64,000 bases of DNA, taken from Pantoea sp. alder81 (lineage in GTDB: Bacteria; Pseudomonadota; Gammaproteobacteria; Enterobacterales; Enterobacteriaceae). Made by a program: the position numbers and the translations under genes. This document shows positions 42,805 through 53,158 of this stretch, piece after piece. The stretch covers positions 1-64,000 of the forward strand of contig NZ_JAIUDA010000002.1 of the NCBI RefSeq assembly GCF_020179835.1. The letters run 5' to 3'. Numbering within the stretch: position 1 is the first letter of the stretch; each line of letters begins with the position of its first letter. Below the pieces are notes generated by a model. That model ran no database searches and had not been told where the DNA came from. It saw only the letters and a list, made by a program, of their open reading frames with translations.

Positions 42805-43028
42805 GGTTGCCTCCAGCCTGGATGCTCTGCATCCAGAATGGCTTCGAGTGCTTCCACACGTTCACGCATGCGACGCGCGTCTTGCGTCAACTGTTGCAGA
42901 CGCTGCATATCGCCTGACGACAACTCCGCGCCACCGTTGCGTTTGTTGCTGTAGTGCAGCCATAACCAGATCGGCGCTACGAAGAGCACGAAGATCGTCA
43001 GGGGTATGGCGAGAAAAAGTGCGCTCAT
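42801..43028 (-). CDS. pspB: Phage shock protein B
   Basis: 75 residues (E. coli 74). One N-terminal membrane segment (LAIPLTIFVLFVAPIWLWLH) and a cytoplasmic coiled coil (MQRLQQLTQDARRMRERVEA). Partner of PspC in signal reception and anchoring of PspA. Preceded by an aaggaga site; 59 bp downstream of pspA. Confidence 0.96.
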   Translation of the reverse strand: MSALFLAIPLTIFVLFVAPIWLWLHYSNKRNGGAELSSGDMQRLQQLTQDARRMRERVEALEAILDAEHPGWRQP

Positions 43029-43087
43029 TGACTCTCCTTAATCATTAACACTCTGGTCGAGGGGCTCAGCGTCGAGCCCCACACCCT

Positions 43088-43753
43088 TCACTCGCTGCGG
43101 TTCATTTTGGCTTTCAGCGCGGCCAGCTGCTGGCTGATTTCGTCATCGGCTTTCAGCTCGGCAAACTCCTGGTCGAGGCCTTTTGGCTTACCAAAACGCT
43201 GACTTTCCGCTTCCGCTTCCATATGGTCGATACGACGTTCAAAGGACTCAAAACGCGCCATCGCATCATCCAGTTTGCCACTGTCCAGTTGACGGCGCAC
43301 ATCGCGGGAAGAAGATGCCGCCTGATGGCGCAGCGTCAGCGCCTGCTGGCGTGCACGGGTTTCGCTGAGTTTTTTCTCCAGCTCACCAATCTCACCTTTC
43401 ATCCGATCAAGCGTCTCTTCCACCTGAGTCGCTTCCTGCTTGAGTGCTGCAATCAAATCGGTCAGTTTCTGTTTTTCAATCAGCGCAGAACGCGCTAAGT
43501 CTTCTTTTTCTTTGCTGATAGCCAGTTCGGCTTTTTCCTGCCATTCAGCCTGCTGAATTTCGGCCTGCTCGATACGGCGCAGCAGCTGTTTCTTTTCAGC
43601 CAGCGCGCGCGCTGAGGTGGAGCGAACTTCCACCAGCGTGTCTTCCATTTCCTGAATCATCAGGCGTACCAGTTTCTGCGGATCTTCGGCGCGTTCCAGC
43701 AGGGAATTAATGTTAGCGTTCACGATGTCGGCGAAACGAGAAAAAATACCCAT
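43088..43753 (-). CDS. pspA: Phage shock protein A
   Basis: 221 residues (E. coli 222). Almost wholly coiled coil (residues ~25-190), with the amphipathic start [20 protein letters not shown] that binds membrane lipid. ESCRT-III-like protein: it inhibits PspF in quiet cells and, under membrane stress, forms assemblies that hold the bilayer together. First gene of pspABCD-ycjXF; a sigma-54 promoter lies upstream and pspF is divergent. Confidence 0.97.
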   Translation of the reverse strand: MGIFSRFADIVNANINSLLERAEDPQKLVRLMIQEMEDTLVEVRSTSARALAEKKQLLRRIEQAEIQQAEWQEKAELAISKEKEDLARSALIEKQKLTDLIAALKQEATQVEETLDRMKGEIGELEKKLSETRARQQALTLRHQAASSSRDVRRQLDSGKLDDAMARFESFERRIDHMEAEAESQRFGKPKGLDQEFAELKADDEISQQLAALKAKMNRSE

Positions 43754-43803
43754 AATGATGTTCCTCTATTTGTCATGTGGTTGTGCGGTGCACGGTTTCT
43801 TAA

Positions 43804-43819
43804 TACAAATGCCGTGCCA
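43804..43819 (-). promoter_or_regulatory. Sigma-54 promoter of the psp operon
   Basis: On the minus strand tggcacg-gcat-ttgta matches the -24/-12 consensus TGGCAC-N5-TTGC/A with the GG and T/G boxes correctly spaced, about 50 bp before pspA. It would be activated by PspF and IHF binding further upstream in the 43820-43916 gap. Confidence 0.85.
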
Positions 43820-43916
43820 ACTTTTAATATATTGATTTTAAACAGTTTGCATATTTTACATTCGCGCAGGCATCCATTAAGGTAGTGAAATTGATTAACC
43901 AGTGGCGAAATTCATC

Positions 43917-44915
43917 ATGGCAAACGGCAACGATAATCTGTTAGGCGAGTCGAATAACTTTCTTGAGGTGTTAGAACAGGTCTCGCGTCTCGCGCCGCTG
44001 GAAAAACCGGTGCTGGTGATTGGCGAGCGCGGAACCGGTAAAGAGTTGATTGCCAGCCGCCTGCATTATCTCTCCGATCGCTGGCAAGGGCCCTTTGTGT
44101 CGCTTAACTGCGCGGCGCTCAATGAAAACCTGCTGGATTCCGAACTGTTCGGTCATGAAGCCGGGGCGTTTACCGGGGCGCAAAAACGTCATCTTGGTCG
44201 CTTTGAGCGCGCTGATGCCGGCACCTTATTCCTCGATGAGCTGGCGACCGCGCCGATGCTGGTTCAGGAAAAGTTGCTACGCGTCATTGAATACGGACAG
44301 CTGGAACGTGTGGGCGGCAATCAGTCGTTGCAGGTCAATGTGCGTCTGGTGTGTGCCACCAATGAAGATTTACCCGCGCTGGCCGCGGCAGGAAAATTCC
44401 GCGCCGACCTGCTCGATCGTCTCGCCTTTGACGTGGTGCAACTGCCGCCGTTGCGTGAACGCCGCAGTGACATTCTGGTGATGGCCGAGCATTTTGCTAT
44501 TCAGATGTGTCGCGAGCTCGGCCTGCCGTTATTCCCCGGTTTCAGCGAGCGCGCTCAGCTCACGCTGCTCACCCACAACTGGCCGGGCAACGTGCGTGAA
44601 TTGAAGAATGTGGTGGAACGCTCGGTGTATCGCCATCACAGCGCTGAAGAAGAACTGGATAATATCATCATTAACCCGTTCGCTCCGCGCAGCGCCCCGC
44701 CCGAAATAATCCCCGATCCCAGCACCAGCTGCTTACCCGCCCTGCCACTCGATCTGCGTCAGTGGCAAAACCAGCAGGAGCGCGATTTGGTCGAAGCCAG
44801 TTTACTACAGGCTAAATACAACCAACGCCGCGCCGCCGAACTGCTGCGCGTTACCTACCATCAACTGCGCGCCATGATGAAAAAGCACGGCATTCAGGCA
44901 CGTGATGAGGATTGA
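43917..44915 (+). CDS. pspF: PspF, sigma-54 activator of the psp operon
   Basis: 332 residues. AAA+ activator with no N-terminal regulatory domain: Walker A GERGTGKE (residues ~36-43), GAFTGA loop in HEAGAFTGAQKRH (~81-93), Walker B TLFLDELAT (~103), and C-terminal Fis-type helix-turn-helix (RRAAELLRVTYHQLRAMMKK). PspA binding shuts off its ATPase. The ATG at 43917 aligns with E. coli PspF (MA...DNLLGE); an in-frame GTG lies at 43902. Divergent from pspA. A diverged second copy of its last codons follows. Confidence 0.95.
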   Translation: MANGNDNLLGESNNFLEVLEQVSRLAPLEKPVLVIGERGTGKELIASRLHYLSDRWQGPFVSLNCAALNENLLDSELFGHEAGAFTGAQKRHLGRFERADAGTLFLDELATAPMLVQEKLLRVIEYGQLERVGGNQSLQVNVRLVCATNEDLPALAAAGKFRADLLDRLAFDVVQLPPLRERRSDILVMAEHFAIQMCRELGLPLFPGFSERAQLTLLTHNWPGNVRELKNVVERSVYRHHSAEEELDNIIINPFAPRSAPPEIIPDPSTSCLPALPLDLRQWQNQQERDLVEASLLQAKYNQRRAAELLRVTYHQLRAMMKKHGIQARDED

Positions 44916-44925
44916 ACAACTAAGC

Positions 44926-45024
44926 GCGTGCTGCAAACGCTGCGCCGCAGAGTTACTGCGGGTGACGCACCAACAATTACGAGCAATGATAAGAGCACGG
45001 CATCCGGCACGTGATAAGGATTAG
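44926..45024 (+). repeat. Diverged tandem copy of the pspF 3' end
   Basis: Translation gives KRCAAELLRVTHQQLRAMIR then ARHPARDKD and a stop, matching pspF QRRAAELLRVTYHQLRAMMK then KHGIQARDED and stop. It starts about 10 bp after the pspF stop and has no start codon or ribosome binding site, so it is a duplicated, untranslated helix-turn-helix tail. DNA divergence, mostly at third positions, shows the duplication is not recent. Confidence 0.75.
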
Positions 45025-45132
45025 CCTTTAAAATGCACCCTGGTGATTATTAGGGCGTACATCGTGGCTTTGCTGCTAGCGGAGAAATCCCCACATCATC
45101 ATTTAACTTTTTCAACGGCAGCTCAGGTGTGG

Positions 45133-45269
45133 GTCGGTTTTCCCTATAGCTTTTGCGCTGATGCAAGGCGGCAAGTGCGCTAATCCCCGGGAGCATACTT
45201 CAGTATGTGACCGGGGTTAGTGCGCGCAGCCAACGCAGCAGCAGTGCAAAAGATGACGGGAAAAACGAC
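45133..45269. repeat. 137-bp imperfect palindrome, MITE-like intergenic repeat
   Basis: Outer arms gtcggttttccc / gggaaaaacgac, mid arms cttttgc / gcaaaag and a near-perfect inner hairpin (45175-45225, gtgcgctaatccccgg / ccggggttagtgcgc around catact-tc-agtatg) fold the whole segment into one long stem. I recall the central catacttcagtatg/ctcccgggg words as frequent in intergenic DNA of Pantoea, Erwinia and Serratia, which suggests a dispersed repeat; that is memory, not a search. Confidence 0.6.
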
Positions 45270-45395
45270 ACACAAAAAAAAGCCCGCATTAGATGCGGGC
45301 AACTTAATACTGGAAGCAATGTGAGCAATGTCGTGCTCTTCTTCGGTAGAGCCACCGTCGAAGCGCAGATGAATAATAATCATTCCTATTATCAT
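45180..45395 (-). CDS. Small frame that reads through its own terminator
   Basis: ATG at 45395 with an aggg site. The product starts MIIGMIIIHLRFDGGSTEEE and HDIAHIASSIK, which looks like real protein, but after ~40 codons the frame enters the hairpin at 45274-45300 and then the palindromic repeat before reaching a stop (71 residues). If the terminator works, the message has no stop codon. It may be a short gene whose 3' end was replaced by the repeat, or a leader peptide. No family recognised. Confidence 0.4.
   Translation of the reverse strand: MIIGMIIIHLRFDGGSTEEEHDIAHIASSIKLPASNAGFFLCVVFPVIFCTAAALAARTNPGHILKYAPGD
45274..45300 (-). terminator. Terminator facing left between sapA and pspF
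   Basis: gcccgcat/atgcgggc hairpin with a 3-base loop; eight T follow on the minus strand. It ends a leftward transcript that starts upstream of 45395. Confidence 0.8.
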
Positions 45396-45553
45396 CTGTA
45401 AAGCCCTAATTGAGAATTTTTCTCATTTCCACACTAACATTGTGATTACCTCGCCCCCACTTTGGCGAAAAACAACACAGAATCATCGTGAATTTGGGGA
45501 GTGCGCAAGCTTTGCGATACACTCACGCTATTGCCTCAAAATCGTTGAGTTCT

Positions 45554-47176
45554 ATGCCCAAAATATTAACTTCGCTGCTGCTTGGTCTCAGCGTATTGAG
45601 TGCGTCTGTGCTGGCCGCGCCAACCAATAACATCCGCAACAGCGGCTTTGTGTATTGCGTGAATGGCACGGTGAATACCTTCAACCCGCAGATGGTCAGC
45701 AGCGGTCTCGTGGTCGATACCCTCGCAGCACAGTTATACGATCGCCTGCTGGATGTCGATCCCTACACTTATCGCTTAATTCCCGACCTGGCACAAAGCT
45801 GGGAAGTGCGCGATAACGGCGCCACATACCGTTTCCATCTGCGCAAAGACGTTTCGTTCCAGCACACCAACTGGTTTAAGCCCACGCGAAAGATGAATGC
45901 CGACGATGTGGTGTTTAGTTTTGCGCGTATGTTTGACCGTCACCATCCGTGGCATAACGTCAACGGCGGTAGCTATCCCTACTTCGATAGTCTGCAATTT
46001 TCGGACTCGGTACAAAGCGTTAAAAAACTGGACAACGACACGGTAGAAATCCGTCTCAACAGTCCGGATGCCTCTTTCCTCTGGCACATCGCCACGCATT
46101 ACGCGCCCATTCTTTCTCAGGAATACGCCGACAAACTGACGGCTAAAGGACAGCAGGAGCGTCTGGATCGCGAGCCGGTAGGCACTGGACCGTTTCAGCT
46201 AAGCGAGTACCGCACCGGGCAGTATCTGCGTCTGGCACGTAATCCGCAGTACTGGAAAGGGGTACCGCGTCTGCAACAGGTGGTGATTGATCTCGGCGTG
46301 GGCGGAACGGGACGTCTTTCGAAACTCCTCACCGGCGAATGCGATGTGCTGGCCTATCCTGCGGCCAGTCAGCTCTCCATTTTGCGCGATGATCCACGTC
46401 TGCGCATGACGCTGCGCCCCGGCATGAACATCGCCTATTTAGCTTTCAACACGCGTAAACCGCCACTGGATCGCCCGGAAGTGCGTCACGCGCTGGCGTT
46501 GGCGATCAATAACGAACGCCTGATGGAGTCGATCTATTACGGCACCGCCGAAACCGCCGCCTCCATTTTACCGCGTGCTTCCTGGGCGTATGATAATGAC
46601 GCGCGCGTCACCGAATACAATCCGGCGAAAGCCCGTGAAGAGCTGAAAGCGCTCGGGCTGGAAGATCTACACTTGCGACTCGTCGTGCCTACGACTTCAC
46701 AATCCTGGAACCCCAGCCCGCTGAAAACTGCTGAGTTGCTGCAAGCCGATCTGGCTCAGGTGGGTGTCCGCGTCACCATCGCCCCGGTGGAAGGCCGTTT
46801 CCAGGAAGCGCAGCTGATGGCGATGAATCACGATCTGACGCTTACCGGCTGGGCGACAGACAGTAATGACCCGGATAGTTTTTTCCGGCCGCTGTTGAGC
46901 TGTGCAGCCATCCGTTCGCAAACCAACTTTGCGCACTGGTGTTCACCGGCGTTTGATGAGTCACTGCAAAGAGCGCTGTTATCGCAGCAGCTTTCGGCGC
47001 GCATCGACAGTTACGATCAGGCGCAGCTGATTCTGGCGCAGGAGCTTCCGGTATTGCCGCTCGCGTCATCGTTGCGCTTGCAGGCATATCGTCACGATAT
47101 TAAAGGTCTGGTGCTGAGTCCGTTTGGTAATGCCTCGTTTGCCGGGGTTTACCGCGATGAGAGCAGCGAGGAATAA
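45554..47176 (+). CDS. sapA: Peptide/polyamine ABC transporter binding protein SapA
   Basis: 540 residues (E. coli 547). Signal peptide [20 protein letters not shown] then AAP; family 5 solute-binding protein with [33 protein letters not shown] and [19 protein letters not shown]. In Salmonella and Haemophilus Sap binds antimicrobial peptides and haem, and in E. coli SapBCDF exports putrescine, so the ligand is uncertain. The ATG at 45554 aligns with E. coli; a longer frame goes up to 45488. First gene of sapABCDF. Confidence 0.95.
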   Translation: MPKILTSLLLGLSVLSASVLAAPTNNIRNSGFVYCVNGTVNTFNPQMVSSGLVVDTLAAQLYDRLLDVDPYTYRLIPDLAQSWEVRDNGATYRFHLRKDVSFQHTNWFKPTRKMNADDVVFSFARMFDRHHPWHNVNGGSYPYFDSLQFSDSVQSVKKLDNDTVEIRLNSPDASFLWHIATHYAPILSQEYADKLTAKGQQERLDREPVGTGPFQLSEYRTGQYLRLARNPQYWKGVPRLQQVVIDLGVGGTGRLSKLLTGECDVLAYPAASQLSILRDDPRLRMTLRPGMNIAYLAFNTRKPPLDRPEVRHALALAINNERLMESIYYGTAETAASILPRASWAYDNDARVTEYNPAKAREELKALGLEDLHLRLVVPTTSQSWNPSPLKTAELLQADLAQVGVRVTIAPVEGRFQEAQLMAMNHDLTLTGWATDSNDPDSFFRPLLSCAAIRSQTNFAHWCSPAFDESLQRALLSQQLSARIDSYDQAQLILAQELPVLPLASSLRLQAYRHDIKGLVLSPFGNASFAGVYRDESSEE

Positions 47177-47178
47177 GC

Positions 47179-48144
47179 ATGATCATCTATATACTGCGTC
47201 GCCTGCTGTTGCTGCTGATCACCCTGTTTTTACTGTCGCTGGTGAGTTTTAGTCTCAGCTACTTTACGCCGAATGCACCGCTGGAAGGTGCCTCGCTGTT
47301 CGATGCGTGGTGGTTCTGGTTTAAAGGCCTGCTGCAATTCGATTTCGGTGTTTCCAGCACCAACGGTCAGCTGATCGACGTGCAGCTACGCGAAGTTTTC
47401 CCCGCCACGCTGGAGCTTTGCATACTGGCCTTCATGCTGGCGCTGCTGGTCGGCATTCCGCTGGGGATTTGCGCGGGCGTGATGCGCAAAAAATGGCAGG
47501 ATAAACTCATCAGCGCGCTGGCACTGCTCGGCTTTTCCATGCCGGTTTTCTGGCTGGCGCTGCTGTTTACTCTGTTCTTCTCTCTGACGCTGGGTTGGCT
47601 ACCGGTTTCGGGACGCTTTGATCTGCTCTACCCGGTGCAAAACATTACCGGCTTTGCGCTGATTGATGCCTGGCTGAGTCCTTCCCCCTGGCGCCATGAG
47701 ATGCTGATGAGTGCTCTGACACATATGATTCTGCCGGTAGTGGTACTCGCCGTCGCGCCGACCACCGAGGTGATTCGTTTACTGCGCAGCAGCACCAGCG
47801 ATGTGATGGATAAAAACTACGTTAAAGCGGCGGCCACGCGCGGATTATCCCGCTTCACCGTGATTCGCCGCCATGTGCTACACAACGCGTTGCCGCCAGT
47901 GATCCCCCGTCTGGGTTTGCAGTTTTCCACCATGCTGACGCTGGCGATGATTACTGAAGTGGTGTTTAACTGGCCGGGCATTGGCCGCTGGTTGATTAAC
48001 GCCATTCGTCAGCAGGATTATGCTGCCATCTCTGCCGGTGTGATGATGGTAGGCGGTCTGGTGATTCTGGTCAGTGTGCTGTCAGATATTCTGGGTGCGG
48101 CGCTTAATCCGTTGAAACACAAGGAATGGTATGCCTTACGATAA
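47179..48144 (+). CDS. sapB: Sap ABC transporter permease SapB
   Basis: 321 residues with about six membrane segments beginning [20 protein letters not shown]. DppB-type inner membrane permease; the EAA-type loop [20 protein letters not shown] (~214-233) contacts the ATPase. It starts 2 bp after the sapA stop, and its end overlaps sapC by 14 bp. Confidence 0.96.
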   Translation: MIIYILRRLLLLLITLFLLSLVSFSLSYFTPNAPLEGASLFDAWWFWFKGLLQFDFGVSSTNGQLIDVQLREVFPATLELCILAFMLALLVGIPLGICAGVMRKKWQDKLISALALLGFSMPVFWLALLFTLFFSLTLGWLPVSGRFDLLYPVQNITGFALIDAWLSPSPWRHEMLMSALTHMILPVVVLAVAPTTEVIRLLRSSTSDVMDKNYVKAAATRGLSRFTVIRRHVLHNALPPVIPRLGLQFSTMLTLAMITEVVFNWPGIGRWLINAIRQQDYAAISAGVMMVGGLVILVSVLSDILGAALNPLKHKEWYALR

Positions 48145-49021
48145 TATCTATGCAGAGACGAAGTTACCCAGCCCGTTTCGTCTGTTCTGGCAGCGTTTTT
48201 ATCGTGATACCAGTGGCATGATTGGGTTGTACGGTTTCGGCGCCCTGCTGTTCCTGTGCCTGTTTGGCGGCTTGTTGTCGCCTTATGGCATCGACCAGCA
48301 ATTCCTTGGTTATCAATTGTTGCCGCCTTCCTGGTCGCGCTACGGCGATGTCTCCTTCTTCCTCGGTACCGACGATTTGGGCCGCGATGTGCTCAGTCGT
48401 CTGCTGAGTGGTGTGGCTCCGACCGTGGGCTCGGCCGTGCTGGTCACGGTGTTGGCCGCAATCTGCGCGCTTATTCTCGGCATTCTGGCGGGCATTACCC
48501 ATGGTCTGCGCTCTGCGGTGATGAATCACGTGCTGGATACGCTGCTCTCCATTCCGTCACTGCTGCTGGCGATTATCGTGGTGGCCTTTTTAGGCCCGCG
48601 CCTTGAACACGCCATGCTGGCTGTTTTGCTGGCGATCATCCCGCGTCTGGTGCGAGAGATCTATACTGCGGTACATAACGAGATGGAAAAAGAGTATGTG
48701 GTGGCGCTGCGGCTGGATGGCGCGCGTAACCTGAATATTCTGTGGAATGCGGTGTTGCCCAATGTGCTGCCGCTGCTGGTAAGTGAATTTACCCGTTCGC
48801 TATCCATGGCCATTCTCGACATTGCCGCCCTCGGTTTCCTCGATTTAGGGGCGCAACTGCCCTCACCAGAATGGGGAGCGATGCTGGGTGACGCACTGGA
48901 ACTGATCTATGTGGCTCCTTGGACGGTGATGCTGCCCGGCGTAGCCCTGATGATCAGCGTATTGATCGTTAACCTGCTGGGCGACGGCGTCCGTCGTGCT
49001 GTAGAAGCGGGAGCTGAATAA
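48131..49021 (+). CDS. sapC: Sap ABC transporter permease SapC
   Basis: 296 residues, DppC-type permease with an N-terminal membrane segment, five more in the C-terminal two-thirds and the coupling loop [20 protein letters not shown] (~188-207). [17 protein letters not shown] near residue 79 is typical of this permease class. Pairs with SapB; the stop overlaps the sapD start (taatg). Confidence 0.96.
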   Translation: MPYDNIYAETKLPSPFRLFWQRFYRDTSGMIGLYGFGALLFLCLFGGLLSPYGIDQQFLGYQLLPPSWSRYGDVSFFLGTDDLGRDVLSRLLSGVAPTVGSAVLVTVLAAICALILGILAGITHGLRSAVMNHVLDTLLSIPSLLLAIIVVAFLGPRLEHAMLAVLLAIIPRLVREIYTAVHNEMEKEYVVALRLDGARNLNILWNAVLPNVLPLLVSEFTRSLSMAILDIAALGFLDLGAQLPSPEWGAMLGDALELIYVAPWTVMLPGVALMISVLIVNLLGDGVRRAVEAGAE

Positions 49022-50016
49022 TGCCGCTACTTGATATTCGCAATCTCACTATCGAGTTTATGACTTCAGAAGGTCCGGTGAAGGCAGTGGATCGCATTAA
49101 CCTGACGCTCAGTGAAGGCGAGGTGCGTGGGCTGGTGGGTGAATCCGGCTCTGGCAAGAGTCTGATTGCTAAAGCGATTTGTGGAGTAACCAAAGACAAC
49201 TGGCGCGTCACCGCCGATCGCATGGTGTTTGACGATATCGATTTGCTACGCCTGTCACCACGCGAACGACGCCGCATTGTCGGTCATAACGTGTCGATGA
49301 TTTTCCAGGAACCACAATCCTGTCTGGATCCGTCCGAGAGTATTGGCCGCCAGTTGATGCAGGCTATCCCGCGCTGGACCTTTAAAGGACGCTGGTATCA
49401 GCGCTTATGGTTCTGGCGTAAAGCACGTGCCATCGAACTGCTGCATCGTGTCGGTATTAAAGATCATAAAGACATCATGCGCAGCTTCCCGTACGAACTG
49501 ACCGACGGGGAGTGTCAGAAGGTGATGATTGCCATCGCGCTGGCCAATCAGCCTCGTCTGCTGATCGCCGATGAACCCACCAATGCCATGGAACCGACCA
49601 CGCAAGCGCAAATTTTCCGTTTGCTGAGTCGTCTCAATCAGAATAACAACACCACGATTCTGCTGATTAGCCATGACCTGCGCACCATGAGTCAGTGGGC
49701 CGATCGCATCAACGTGATGTATTGCGGTCAGACCGTCGAAACCGCGCAGAGTGAAGATTTAATGGATACGCCGCATCATCCTTATACCCAGGCGCTAATC
49801 CGCGCGATGCCCGACTTTGGCAGTGCGCTGCCGCATAAAAGTCGCTTGAATACGCTGTCCGGGGCGATTCCCTCACTGGAACATTTACCGATTGGCTGCC
49901 GTCTGGGCCCGCGTTGCCCGTATGCGCAGCGTAAATGCATTGAGACACCGCGCCTCACTGGCACTAAATCGCATCTGTTTGCCTGTCACTTCCCGTTAAA
50001 TGTGGAGGGGCAATAA
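49021..50016 (+). CDS. sapD: Sap ABC transporter ATPase SapD
   Basis: 331 residues. Walker A GESGSGKS (~40-47), Walker [14 protein letters not shown] (~178-190), H-loop LLISHDL. The signature motif is degenerate ([13 protein letters not shown] instead of LSGGQ), as in E. coli SapD, so this subunit may form the weak ATP site with SapF giving the active one. A C-terminal Cys-rich oligopeptide-type tail ([15 protein letters not shown]) is present. Confidence 0.96.
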   Translation: MPLLDIRNLTIEFMTSEGPVKAVDRINLTLSEGEVRGLVGESGSGKSLIAKAICGVTKDNWRVTADRMVFDDIDLLRLSPRERRRIVGHNVSMIFQEPQSCLDPSESIGRQLMQAIPRWTFKGRWYQRLWFWRKARAIELLHRVGIKDHKDIMRSFPYELTDGECQKVMIAIALANQPRLLIADEPTNAMEPTTQAQIFRLLSRLNQNNNTTILLISHDLRTMSQWADRINVMYCGQTVETAQSEDLMDTPHHPYTQALIRAMPDFGSALPHKSRLNTLSGAIPSLEHLPIGCRLGPRCPYAQRKCIETPRLTGTKSHLFACHFPLNVEGQ

Positions 50017-50018
50017 GC

Positions 50019-50822
50019 ATGGAAACGCTGCTGGAAGTGCGCAATCTCAGTAAAACCTATCGCTACCGTACCGGGCTGTTTCGTCGGCAACACGTCGAAG
50101 CCGTTAAAGGGGTAAGTTTCACCCTGCGGGAAAAACAGACGCTGGCAGTGATTGGCGAAAACGGCTCAGGCAAATCGACGCTAGCCAAGATGCTAAGTGG
50201 CATGGTGGAGCCCACCGATGGCGAAATGCTGATTGATGACCATCCGCTGGAGTATGGTGACTACGGCTATCGCAGTCAGCGCATTCGCATGATTTTTCAG
50301 GATCCTTCGACCTCACTTAACCCGCGCCAGCGCGTCAGTCAGATTCTCGATTTCCCGCTGCGCCTGAATACCGAACTGGCTGATGAAGAGCGGGAGAAGC
50401 GCATTATTGCCACGCTGCGCCAGGTGGGTTTGCTGCGCGATCACGCCGGTTACTATCCGCATATGCTGGCACCCGGTCAGAAACAGCGTCTGGCACTGGC
50501 TCGCGCATTGATCCTGCAGCCAAAAGTGATTGTCGCCGATGAGGCCCTCGCCTCACTGGACATGACCATGCGTTCGCAGCTGGTGAATCTGATGCTGGAA
50601 CTGCAGGAGAAGCACGGCATCGCCTATATTTATGTGACGCAACATATCGGCATGATGAAGCACATCAGCGATCAGGTGCTGGTCATGCATCAGGGCGAAG
50701 TGGTGGAACGTGGCGGCACGGCAGATGTGCTGGCCTCGCCGCTGCACGACCTCACCAAACGCCTGATCACCAGCCACTTTGGTGAAGCCTTAACCGCTGA
50801 AGCCTGGCGTAAAGTTCGTTGA
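50019..50822 (+). CDS. sapF: Sap ABC transporter ATPase SapF
   Basis: 267 residues. Walker A GENGSGKST (~45-53), signature LAPGQKQRLALARAL (~149-163), Walker B VIVADEALASLD, and VTQHIGMMKH in the H-loop. Very close to E. coli SapF to its last residues (HFGEALTAEAWRK). Partner of SapD; last gene of the operon. A ggagggg site lies before the ATG. 140 bp separate it from fabI. Confidence 0.96.
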   Translation: METLLEVRNLSKTYRYRTGLFRRQHVEAVKGVSFTLREKQTLAVIGENGSGKSTLAKMLSGMVEPTDGEMLIDDHPLEYGDYGYRSQRIRMIFQDPSTSLNPRQRVSQILDFPLRLNTELADEEREKRIIATLRQVGLLRDHAGYYPHMLAPGQKQRLALARALILQPKVIVADEALASLDMTMRSQLVNLMLELQEKHGIAYIYVTQHIGMMKHISDQVLVMHQGEVVERGGTADVLASPLHDLTKRLITSHFGEALTAEAWRKVR

Positions 50823-50962
50823 TTGATCATCACATCGCGAAAACGCGGTGCGATTTACCGCATTTGAGAGAGACGTGCTAGAATCCGCACGTCGATTAAC
50901 GTCGGTCGCCTACTATTTAATCATTGCGACCGCCAACAACAATGACCATAAGGATTACAGCT

Positions 50963-51751
50963 ATGGGTTTTCTTTCCGGTAAGCGCATTCTGATTACTGG
51001 CGTTGCCAGTAAACTCTCCATTGCCTACGGTATTGCACAGGCGATGCACAAACAGGGCGCAGAACTGGCTTTCACCTACCAGAACGACAAATTGAAAAGT
51101 CGTGTGGAAGAGTTCGCTAAAGATTTGGGTTCTGACATTGTTCTGCCGTGCGATGTGGCAGAAGACGAGAGCATCACTGCGCTGTTCACCGAACTGGCAA
51201 AAACCTGGCCAAAATTTGACGGTTTCGTTCACTCAATTGGTTTCGCACCTGGCGATCAGCTGGATGGTGACTACGTGAACGCCGTGACCCGTGAAGGCTT
51301 CAAAATCGCTCACGACATCTCTGCCTACAGCTTTGTAGCGATGGCGAAAGAGTGCCGTGCGATGCTGAACCCAAATTCAGCCCTGCTGACCCTGTCTTAC
51401 CTGGGTGCAGAGCGCGCGATCCCGAACTACAACGTGATGGGTCTGGCTAAAGCGTCTCTGGAAGCCAACGTGCGCTACATGGCGAACGCAATGGGTCCTG
51501 AAGGTACGCGTGTTAACGCCGTATCTGCGGGTCCAATCCGTACCCTGGCAGCATCAGGCATCAAAGATTTCCGTAAGATGCTGGCTCACTGTGAAGCCGT
51601 TACCCCGATTCGCCGTACCGTGACCATCGAAGACGTGGGTAACTCTGCGGCCTTCCTGTGTTCTGATCTGGCAGGTGGTATCACTGGTGAAGTGGTACAC
51701 GTTGATGGCGGCTTCAGCATTGCCGCGATGAACGAGCTGGAACTGAAATAA
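50963..51751 (+). CDS. fabI: Enoyl-[acyl-carrier-protein] reductase FabI
   Basis: 262 residues, same as E. coli. NADH-dependent last step of each round of fatty acid elongation; target of triclosan. [20 protein letters not shown] (~13-32) is the atypical SDR cofactor site, [13 protein letters not shown] (~88-100) contains the triclosan-site glycine, and [19 protein letters not shown] (~145-163) carries the Tyr156 and Lys163 pair. The ATG at 50963 has an aaggat site. Followed by a terminator. Confidence 0.97.
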   Translation: MGFLSGKRILITGVASKLSIAYGIAQAMHKQGAELAFTYQNDKLKSRVEEFAKDLGSDIVLPCDVAEDESITALFTELAKTWPKFDGFVHSIGFAPGDQLDGDYVNAVTREGFKIAHDISAYSFVAMAKECRAMLNPNSALLTLSYLGAERAIPNYNVMGLAKASLEANVRYMANAMGPEGTRVNAVSAGPIRTLAASGIKDFRKMLAHCEAVTPIRRTVTIEDVGNSAAFLCSDLAGGITGEVVHVDGGFSIAAMNELELK

Positions 51752-51757
51752 GTTCTG

Positions 51758-51784
51758 AAGGCGAGCCTGGTGCTCGCCTTTTTT
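51758..51784 (+). terminator. Rho-independent terminator after fabI
   Basis: 9-bp stem aaggcgagc/gctcgcctt with a 5-base loop and T run, 6 bp after the stop. Confidence 0.88.
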
Positions 51785-52036
51785 ATCTGCGCGGATGTAG
51801 GCCGTTCCCGCCGGTATTACTCTTCTCTTTCGCCTGCCATCTAGCGTATCCGCTCCCCTGTCTGCTTGCTACCGCTTGAATTCTCTGACGTATAGATTCA
51901 TTCGATCTTAATTATTCCCCTTCATTCTTTTGCCTCAGCCAGTGCTTCAGCGACGATAAGCTAGCCCTTTGGTGGCGATGTGCTTTTAAGATTTGCCCGT
52001 CGTGCGCCAAGTCCGTTTTTTGCGCAAGGAATGACC

Positions 52037-53158
52037 ATGGAACAACGCCGTTCTCCCGGCCATGATCAGTGGTTTTATGAAAGCCAGACTCGTCCGCACA
52101 CCCAGGCCACCGCGCCGCTGGTGCCTGAGGCGGCCTACATTGAAGATCGTTTTTTATTAGGATTGCAACAGGAGGCCACGGCGCTGCAGCCACTGTTTAG
52201 CCGCTTCCAGCCAGCATTGCTGGCAGCACGAGACATCAGCCAGATCCTGTTACCCGACAACCTCACGATTTCGTTAACCCATACTTTAACGCTCTACGAT
52301 CGCTTGAGCACCGCGTTAACCGTGGCGCAGGTTGCGGGCGTGCAGCGGCTTTGCAACCACTACTCTGCGCGGCTGAACCCGTTGCCAGGCCCGGATTCAT
52401 CACGTGAGAGCAATAACCGCCTGACGCAAATTACCCAATATGCGCGCCAGTTAGCGATGCAGCCTGCCTTAATCAATGCAAACAGTATCAGCGCGCTGGA
52501 TGCCGTCGGACTGACCGAGCCGGATATTGTTACGCTCAATCAGTTAGTGGGTTTTGTCAGCTATCAGGCACGCGTCGTTGCCTCTCTGCAGGCGTTGATG
52601 GGCTTGCCGGTACGTTGGATCCCCGGCGTCTCTCCGCCAGCGGATGCTGACGTAGCGTTCTTTGCTCGTGACGCTGCATGGCAGCACGCGTTTAAGCCGG
52701 TTGAATTGCGCTATGCCAGTGCCGATCAACTGGCGGCGATGACGTTTTGTCAGGGTATAGAAGGTTTGGACGAGGCGGTTTGGTTGCTGGTGCATGACGC
52801 GCAGGCGCTGTATGGCTGGGCAACCTTGCATCAGCGCATCGGCGAACATCATGACGAGGAAGCCGCGTTGGCGCAGGCAACCAGTGCGCGCATCCTGGGC
52901 TGTCAGCGCCAGTTCGCGCGCCATGCCGGCAGCCAGCGCAAAGCGTTGCTGGCAGATATTGATAAAGCGGGAGAAACACAGCCGTTGATTGGCGTCAGCG
53001 CTCAGTTGGTTCGCATGCCAGAGCGCTTTAGCGCGGCGCACCTGCAACCCTTGCTGAATGCGGGTTGGGGTACCGAGCGCATTTTCACGCTGTTGCAGGC
53101 AGTGGCGTTTGCCAGTTGGCAGGATCGGTTATGGATGGCACTGGGAGAAACGCGTTAA
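52037..53158 (+). CDS. yciW: CMD/AhpD-like peroxidase-related protein YciW
   Basis: 373 residues. The start MEQRRSPGHDQWFYESQTRP and body resemble E. coli YciW, a cysteine-regulon member that seems to aid cysteine or methionine metabolism. The AhpD-like helical fold is suggested by SISALDAVGLTEPDIVTLNQ then GFVSYQARVVASLQALMG in the middle, but the CxxC of true AhpD enzymes is not seen. The ATG at 52037 has an aagga site. Its stop overlaps the end of the convergent LysR gene by 4 bp. In E. coli it neighbours rnb; here three genes lie between. Confidence 0.85.
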   Translation: MEQRRSPGHDQWFYESQTRPHTQATAPLVPEAAYIEDRFLLGLQQEATALQPLFSRFQPALLAARDISQILLPDNLTISLTHTLTLYDRLSTALTVAQVAGVQRLCNHYSARLNPLPGPDSSRESNNRLTQITQYARQLAMQPALINANSISALDAVGLTEPDIVTLNQLVGFVSYQARVVASLQALMGLPVRWIPGVSPPADADVAFFARDAAWQHAFKPVELRYASADQLAAMTFCQGIEGLDEAVWLLVHDAQALYGWATLHQRIGEHHDEEAALAQATSARILGCQRQFARHAGSQRKALLADIDKAGETQPLIGVSAQLVRMPERFSAAHLQPLLNAGWGTERIFTLLQAVAFASWQDRLWMALGETR

